Assembly (NCBI GenBank): GCA_019689955.1
Contig: JADGGM010000210.1
Location: forward strand, 1 to 6,056
DNA: 6,056 bases
From: Gemmatimonadaceae bacterium
GTDB taxonomy: Bacteria > Gemmatimonadota > Gemmatimonadetes > Gemmatimonadales > Gemmatimonadaceae
Direction: 5' to 3'
A program made the position numbers and the translations under genes. Position 1 is the stretch's first letter; each line of letters opens with the position of its first letter. Of this stretch, positions 1 through 6,056 are shown in pieces. The notes under the pieces were generated by a model. That model was not told where the DNA came from and made no database searches. It saw nothing but the letters and a program-made list of their open reading frames with translations.

Positions 1-595
1 CCACGTCGGACCACAGGATGTGGTACGTCGACACGTCGGAGTACGGGAGGACCTGCACGGTGCCGATGTTGCGCGCCGAGAGGTACACGTTCTGGTTCAC
101 GCCGTGCGTGAGGATCAGCACCTTCCGGTCGGCCACGCCGAGCCGCTCGAGCAGCGCGATCATCCGCGCGGTCTTGGGCGCGTCGAAGGCGAACCGGTCG
201 ATCACCAGGAGCGCCCCTTCACGCGCCCGCGCGTTGAGCGCGCTCTTCCGCGCCAGCGCACGCACCTGCTTGGGCACGTACTGCGCATAGCTGCGCGGGA
301 TCGGGCCGAAGACGGTACCGCCCCCCACCCAGTGCGGGGCGCGGGTCGACCCCTGGCGCGCGCGCCCGGTCCCCTTCTGCCGCCACGGCTTCTGGTTCCC
401 GCCGGTGACGTAGCGCCGCGTCTTGGTCGCGGCGTTCCCCTGGCGCTGGTTCGCCAGGAACGCCTTCACCGCCTGCTGCATCACCGGCATGTTCACCGTG
501 CCGTCGAACAGCTCCGCGGGGAGCGGCACGCGCTCGCGCGCGGTCCCGTTCCCGGTGTACGCGGCGGCCTCGAACGTCTGTCTCTGGTCAGCCAT
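1..595 (-). CDS. rplD: 50S ribosomal protein L4, 3' end cut by window edge
   Basis: L4 binds domain I of 23S rRNA early in assembly of the large subunit, and its extended loop lines the peptide exit tunnel. Translating from the ATG at 595 gives 198 residues beginning [18 protein letters not shown], still open at base 1. The tunnel loop is clear at about residues 66-100: [18 protein letters not shown], then RAPHW and [11 protein letters not shown]. The Lys in WRQKG (residue 74), equivalent to the E. coli position mutated in some macrolide-resistant strains, is present. The C-terminal globular part follows ([29 protein letters not shown]). L4 is usually 200-215 residues, so only about 10-20 are missing. 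The start codon lies 3 nt after the rplC stop, with an AGGG ribosome site 7 nt upstream inside rplC, so the two genes are probably translationally coupled. Family identity is certain; only the end is unseen. Confidence 0.96.
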   Translation of the reverse strand, partial: MADQRQTFEAAAYTGNGTARERVPLPAELFDGTVNMPVMQQAVKAFLANQRQGNAATKTRRYVTGGNQKPWRQKGTGRARQGSTRAPHWVGGGTVFGPIPRSYAQYVPKQVRALARKSALNARAREGALLVIDRFAFDAPKTARMIALLERLGVADRKVLILTHGVNQNVYLSARNIGTVQVLPYSDVSTYHILWSDV

Positions 596-598
596 GGC

Positions 599-1282
599 TT
601 ATCCCTGCTTGCGCACGAGGACGATCCCGTTGCGGGGACCGGCGACCGCGCCGCGAACGTAGATCAGGTTCCGCTCCGTATCGATCTTCTCGACGCGGAG
701 GTTCGACTGTGTGTGCCGCTCGGCCCCGAAGTGCCCCGGCATCCGCTTCCCCTTGATCACGCGCGACGGATCGGTGCCGGGTCCGATCGACCCCGGCCGG
801 CGGTGCTTCGTGTTGCCGTGCGTGTTCGGCCCGCCGCCGAACCCGTGCCGCTTCACGACGCCCTGGAACCCGCGCCCCTTCGTCGTACCCGTGATCTTGA
901 CCCGCTCGCCGACCGTGAAGATGTCCACCTTCACCAGGTCCCCGACGTTGTACGTCGGGATCTCGGCGTTCTTCCCCGGGGCGTCGTCGAGCCGGAAGCT
1001 GCGCAGCACCGCGGGGGGCGCCTCGAGCCCCGCCTTCCGCGCGTGCCCGACCTCCGCCTTCGTCGCCCGCCGGCCGCGCGGGTCACGCTCCCCCTTCTTC
1101 GACTCGCGCCGGACGCGCTGCTTCCCGTAGCCGAGCTGCACCGCGGCGTATCCCATCACGGCGGGGTCGAGCACCTGCACCACGGGATTCGGCTCCGCCG
1201 AAATCACGGTGCACGGGATCTGATGCCCCGCGTCGTTGAAGATCTGGGTCATCCCCAGCTTCTTGCCGATGATACCGATCAT
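599..1282 (-). CDS. rplC: 50S ribosomal protein L3
   Basis: L3 is a primary 23S rRNA-binding protein that starts large-subunit assembly and reaches with a long loop toward the peptidyl transferase centre. The product is 227 residues, slightly longer than E. coli L3 (209). The N-terminus MIGIIGKKLGMTQIF is the family start. The L3 signature region lies at residues 123-144 (TVGERVKITGTTKGRGFQG), followed by the loop KRHGFGGGPNTHGNTKHRRP and GSIG at 165-168. The open frame extends 27 codons further upstream, but that stretch is not L3-like. The ATG at 1282 has a strong GAGGAAGG site just upstream (1284-1291), so I chose it. Position 170, which aligns with the E. coli Gln150 methylated by PrmB, is Thr here. 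It is preceded by a 154-nt gap and runs almost directly into rplD. Confidence 0.97.
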   Translation of the reverse strand: MIGIIGKKLGMTQIFNDAGHQIPCTVISAEPNPVVQVLDPAVMGYAAVQLGYGKQRVRRESKKGERDPRGRRATKAEVGHARKAGLEAPPAVLRSFRLDDAPGKNAEIPTYNVGDLVKVDIFTVGERVKITGTTKGRGFQGVVKRHGFGGGPNTHGNTKHRRPGSIGPGTDPSRVIKGKRMPGHFGAERHTQSNLRVEKIDTERNLIYVRGAVAGPRNGIVLVRKQG

Positions 1283-1283
1283 G

Positions 1284-1291
1284 CCTTCCTC
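1284..1291 (-). promoter_or_regulatory. Ribosome binding site of rplC
   Basis: The minus strand reads GAGGAAGG immediately before the ATG at 1282; the GAGG core leaves a 5-nt spacer. This decides the start codon against the longer in-frame extension that reaches 1363. It is the strongest Shine-Dalgarno sequence in the window. Confidence 0.85.
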
Positions 1292-1319
1292 AATGAGAGT
1301 CACTGGCGGTACGCCACGC

Positions 1320-1357
1320 GCACCGGGATGCCAGGAGGACCATTGCACCGGGATGCC
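1320..1357 (-). repeat. 13-bp direct repeat upstream of rplC
   Basis: GCACCGGGATGCC occurs at 1320-1332 and again at 1345-1357 on the plus strand, so the copies are offset by 25 bases. On the transcribed strand each reads GGCATCCCGGTGC. The 12-nt spacer reads AATGGTCCTCCT in the transcript and contains CCUCC, the same sequence as the anti-Shine-Dalgarno core of 16S rRNA. The repeat may be a relic of local duplication or a regulatory element; the sequence alone does not decide. Confidence 0.7.
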
Positions 1358-1368
1358 GTCCACGCCCC

Positions 1369-1398
1369 CGGCCGAGTGCGTTGCGGGCCACTCGGCCG
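1369..1398 (-). repeat. 10-bp perfect hairpin in the rpsJ-rplC gap
   Basis: CGGCCGAGTG (1369-1378) and CACTCGGCCG (1389-1398) are perfect reverse complements around a 10-nt loop. In the transcript the stem is followed by a G-rich stretch, not a run of U, so it does not look like a standard intrinsic terminator. It could protect the rplC message, act as a processing site, or serve as a pause or binding element. Confidence 0.75.
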
Positions 1399-1436
1399 TC
1401 GCGCGCGCGGGCCCGGCGCGCCATCGTCGTGCCCCG

Positions 1437-1745
1437 CTACTCCACCTTGATCTCGACGTCGACCCCGGCCGGCAGGTCCAGCTTCGTCAAGGCGTCCACC
1501 GTCTGCGCGCGCGAGTCGAGGATGTCGATCACGCGCTTGTGCGTCTTGAGCTCGAACTGCTCACGCGACTTCTTGTCCACGTGCGGCGAGCGGAGCACGG
1601 TCCACCGCTGCGTCTTCGTGGGCAGCGGAATCGGCCCCGACACCTGCGCCCCCGTCTTCTCCGCCGTGCGCACGATGTCGGCCGACGCCTGGTCGATCAC
1701 CGCGTGATCGAACGCCTTGAGACGGATGCGAATACGTCCTGCCAT
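1437..1745 (-). CDS. rpsJ: 30S ribosomal protein S10 (NusE)
   Basis: S10 is part of the small-subunit head and, as NusE, pairs with NusB in transcription antitermination. The 102-residue product matches the family length (about 102-105). Family blocks are [20 protein letters not shown] at the N-terminus, the signature [20 protein letters not shown] at 31-50, and [19 protein letters not shown] at 53-71. The start ATG at 1745 gives the expected N-terminus, and no nearby alternative fits. The bases just before it (CAACTCTCC) are pyrimidine-rich, with no Shine-Dalgarno sequence at normal spacing; the nearest GAG-like match is too far upstream. It follows tuf by 89 nt, the usual order when str and S10 operons are joined. 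Confidence 0.97.
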   Translation of the reverse strand: MAGRIRIRLKAFDHAVIDQASADIVRTAEKTGAQVSGPIPLPTKTQRWTVLRSPHVDKKSREQFELKTHKRVIDILDSRAQTVDALTKLDLPAGVDVEIKVE

Positions 1746-1786
1746 GGAGAGTTGGTCTCGAGTTCAGTGTCTGCGGCACCAGCAGC

Positions 1787-1825
1787 ACGCGGGGCTCGAG
1801 TCGTCCGTCCACTCGAGCCCCGCGT
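1787..1825 (-). repeat. 15-bp perfect hairpin between tuf and rpsJ
   Basis: Bases 1787-1801 (ACGCGGGGCTCGAGT) are the exact reverse complement of 1811-1825, leaving a 9-nt loop (CGTCCGTCC). In the transcript the stem begins about 10 nt after the tuf stop codon. It is followed by GCUGCUGGUGCC rather than a U-tract. It therefore resembles an attenuator, RNA-processing site or 3'-end stabiliser more than a classic rho-independent terminator. The stem contains CTCGAG twice, and a third CTCGAG lies at 1757-1762 closer to rpsJ, allowing a weaker alternative pairing. It may lower S10-operon expression relative to the very abundant tuf. Confidence 0.8.
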
Positions 1826-1834
1826 ACCGCATCC

Positions 1835-3034
<1,200 letters not shown>

Positions 3035-3077
3035 GATCCGAATTCCTGACAGTGAGAGTTACTGGGGGCGGCCTGCT

Positions 3078-5174
<2,097 letters not shown>

Positions 5175-5277
5175 AAAGTCTCTGCTATCGCTGCTCGGCT
5201 CGGGTCCGATGAAAGCCAGCAAAAATGCGGGTGGACCTGCCGCCCCAATTGTGGAGCCGGTATCCATCCGCTGCCGC

Positions 5278-5289
5278 CGGGTGCACCCG
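5278..5289. repeat. 12-bp palindrome in the fusA leader
   Basis: CGGGTGCACCCG is a perfect 12-bp palindrome about 105 nt upstream of the fusA start. As RNA it could form only a short stem, so if functional it is more likely a DNA-binding or dimerisation site. It may be chance in GC-rich DNA. Confidence 0.4.
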
Positions 5290-5324
5290 CCACTGCCGCG
5301 CGAGTGGGGACCCAAGGGCGCGTC

Positions 5325-5336
5325 GAGAGCGCTCTC
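5325..5336. repeat. 12-bp palindrome GAGAGCGCTCTC in the fusA leader
   Basis: This perfect 12-bp palindrome sits about 150 nt upstream of the fusA start and inside the predicted transcript. Its role is unknown; it could be a protein-binding site or chance. Confidence 0.4.
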
Positions 5337-5357
5337 CACCCCCGACCGATCGATTGT

Positions 5358-5387
5358 CGCATCGTGCTAACCCAAAGCCGCGATGCG
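5358..5387 (-). repeat. Inverted repeat at the predicted 5' end of the fusA mRNA
   Basis: CGCATCG (5358-5364) and CGATGCG (5381-5387) are perfect reverse complements around a 16-nt loop. The repeat lies just downstream of the predicted promoter, so it would form a stem-loop near the 5' end of the transcript or flank the start site as DNA. Its core matches the inverted repeat on the other side of the promoter (5431-5449). Confidence 0.55.
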
Positions 5388-5400
5388 CTGTAGCCTGTGT

Positions 5401-5428
5401 AAAGTAAACGCCGAGGGACAAGTGTCAA
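5401..5428 (-). promoter_or_regulatory. Predicted sigma-70-type promoter for fusA-tuf-S10
   Basis: The minus strand has a perfect -35 box TTGACA (5423-5428), a 16-bp spacer and a weaker -10 box TACTTT (5401-5406, three of six matches to TATAAT). The predicted start is near 5394. It lies in the only sizeable gap of the window, ahead of the first gene of the translation operon, which is where a promoter is expected. The -10 match is poor, so the exact element is uncertain. Confidence 0.55.
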
Positions 5429-5430
5429 TG

Positions 5431-5449
5431 GGCGCATCACCAATGCGCC
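5431..5449 (-). repeat. 7-bp inverted repeat abutting the -35 box
   Basis: GGCGCAT (5431-5437) and ATGCGCC (5443-5449) are perfect reverse complements with a 5-nt loop. The element lies 34 nt after the stop of the upstream gene and 2 nt before the -35 box of the predicted promoter. As RNA it could be a weak terminator for the upstream gene, but no U-tract follows. As DNA it could be an operator. Confidence 0.55.
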
Positions 5450-5483
5450 ACTGCACCACCCCTCCGCCTACCGCGCCGGCGCT

Positions 5484-6056
5484 CTACCCCGCGAGCATCA
5501 CCGAGCGCACGTAGCGCGCCCACCCGCGGACGTTCCGGAGCTGGTCCGCGAACCGCCGCGACCGCGACCGACGGTCGCGCTCGCTCAGCAACAGGTCGTC
5601 CGCACGGTCCCACGGACGCACGGCCCCGTGCCCGCTCCACCCGGGACGCACCCCCAGCCGCCACATCGTGTACCCCAGCGCCACCGACGGGCACAGCGCC
5701 TCGGTGGGGAGCAAATGGTAGGCGAAGTGCCGCTCCACCCGCTCCAGCACCAGATCGGGGAGCGGGGGGCGCAACGCGTCGAGCACCTCCCCGGGGATCG
5801 CCACCCCGGCCAGCCGGTTCGCCAGCCGGAAGGTCCAGTAGCAGCAGCTCCCCCCGCGCGCCTCCAGCGCCAGCGCGGTGAACCGGTCCCAATCCACCCC
5901 TCCCACGGCCAGCAGCGCCTCCAGGTCCCGGAACGCCCGCCACGCCCCGGTCGCCAGCATGTGGGACCAGGCGAAGTGCAGCGCGAGGTGAAGCAGCTGA
6001 TGGTGCGCCGCCGGCACGTACGCCCGGCGCCCCGCCCCGGCCCCCGAGATCTGCAC
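5484..6056 (-). CDS. Probable nucleotidyltransferase-family protein (PF14907-like), 5' part beyond window
   Basis: The frame is open from the right edge to a TAG at 5484-5486, giving 190 residues. The first codon in the window is GTG, but this is probably not the start, since proteins of this family are usually about 350-400 residues. The visible part resembles the helical C-terminal half of the uncharacterised nucleotidyltransferase family PF14907: HHQLLHLALHFAWSHM (18-33), AFRDLEALLA (41-50), VDWDRFTALALEARGG (54-69) and ANRLAGVAIPGEVLDAL (79-95). The catalytic N-terminal domain, with its acidic metal-binding residues, would lie outside the window. The last 50 residues are Arg-rich and less family-like. 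Some members occur in lasso-peptide or polysaccharide gene clusters, but the substrate is unknown. It ends 309 nt before fusA and is probably a separate transcription unit. Assignment is by motif memory only. Confidence 0.55.
   Translation of the reverse strand: MQISGAGAGRRAYVPAAHHQLLHLALHFAWSHMLATGAWRAFRDLEALLAVGGVDWDRFTALALEARGGSCCYWTFRLANRLAGVAIPGEVLDALRPPLPDLVLERVERHFAYHLLPTEALCPSVALGYTMWRLGVRPGWSGHGAVRPWDRADDLLLSERDRRSRSRRFADQLRNVRGWARYVRSVMLAG

Larger units (their letters stand above)
1283..1436 (-). other. 154-nt untranslated gap between rpsJ and rplC
   Basis: This stretch separates the rpsJ stop from the rplC start. It is long for an S10 operon, where this gap is usually a few tens of bases. 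It contains a 10-bp perfect hairpin (1369-1398), a 13-bp direct repeat (1320-1332 and 1345-1357), a short 5-bp hairpin with a 3-nt loop (1304-1316) and an alternating GC-rich run near 1400-1421. I see no convincing promoter and no U-tract terminator on the minus strand. An in-frame open extension of rplC covers part of it but shows no family similarity. Confidence 0.7.
5175..5394 (-). other. Approximately 220-nt untranslated leader of fusA
   Basis: This is the stretch between the predicted transcription start (about 5394, inferred from the promoter) and the fusA ATG. It has no recognisable gene. Elements seen are an inverted repeat near its 5' end (5358-5364 with 5381-5387), a 12-bp palindrome GAGAGCGCTCTC (5325-5336) and another, CGGGTGCACCCG (5278-5289). 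I recognise no known riboswitch or ribosomal-protein leader motif, and no U-tract terminator. An open frame in phase with fusA runs through much of it without family similarity. Confidence 0.5.

Noticed and set aside
1283..1363. 27-residue N-terminal extension of L3
   Set aside because: L3 proteins begin with the M-G-x-I-G-x-K-x-G-M-T block, and a strong ribosome site precedes the ATG at 1282.
20..1450. 476-codon open frame on the plus strand across rplD, rplC and part of rpsJ
   Set aside because: It lies antisense to ribosomal protein genes with certain identity. Its Arg/Pro/His-rich product is typical of a GC-rich shadow frame.
1787..1825. Classic rho-independent terminator after tuf
   Set aside because: The hairpin is strong, but no U-tract follows it on the minus strand, so I list it as a hairpin only. 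On the plus strand the stem is also not followed by a T-run.
5175..5339. 55-residue N-terminal extension of EF-G starting at GTG 5339
   Set aside because: The frame is open, but the sequence has no similarity to EF-G, and the family N-terminus begins at the ATG at 5174. Lack of stops is expected at this GC content.

Overview
This is a GC-rich window (I estimate mid-60s percent GC by eye) in which every supported gene lies on the minus strand. Read from the right edge to the left, it holds the 3' part of a nucleotidyltransferase-like gene, a promoter and long leader, fusA (EF-G), tuf (EF-Tu), rpsJ (S10), rplC (L3) and most of rplD (L4). This is the join of the bacterial str operon (fusA-tuf) to the S10 operon (rpsJ-rplC-rplD). 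All five products belong to the core translation machinery: two GTPases that drive elongation and three ribosomal proteins. Co-transcription would keep ribosome parts and elongation factors in balance. The plus strand carries long open frames, but these are antisense shadows caused by high GC.

The EF-Tu gives the best hint of lineage. Its switch I region lacks the canonical Arg-Gly-Ile-Thr-Ile stretch and is five residues longer than in E. coli. From memory this resembles EF-Tu of Gemmatimonadota, with a related variant in Planctomycetes, so I place the window tentatively in Gemmatimonadota or a neighbouring group. The assignment is an inference without a database search.

Layout: 5484-6056 is the C-terminal part of a probable PF14907-type nucleotidyltransferase, running off the window. 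5175-5483 has no gene; it holds a good sigma-70-like promoter (5401-5428) bracketed by two inverted repeats, then a leader of about 220 nt. fusA occupies 3078-5174 and tuf 1835-3034, 43 nt apart. An 89-nt gap with a 15-bp perfect hairpin separates tuf from rpsJ (1437-1745). A 154-nt gap with another hairpin and a 13-bp direct repeat separates rpsJ from rplC (599-1282). rplD starts 3 nt after the rplC stop and runs off the left edge, lacking only its last few residues.

No mobile element, CRISPR array, tRNA or rRNA was seen. The genes are ordinary housekeeping genes. The points worth a second look are the EF-Tu switch I, the absence of rpsL-rpsG ahead of fusA, the promoter architecture, and the two structured gaps inside the operon.
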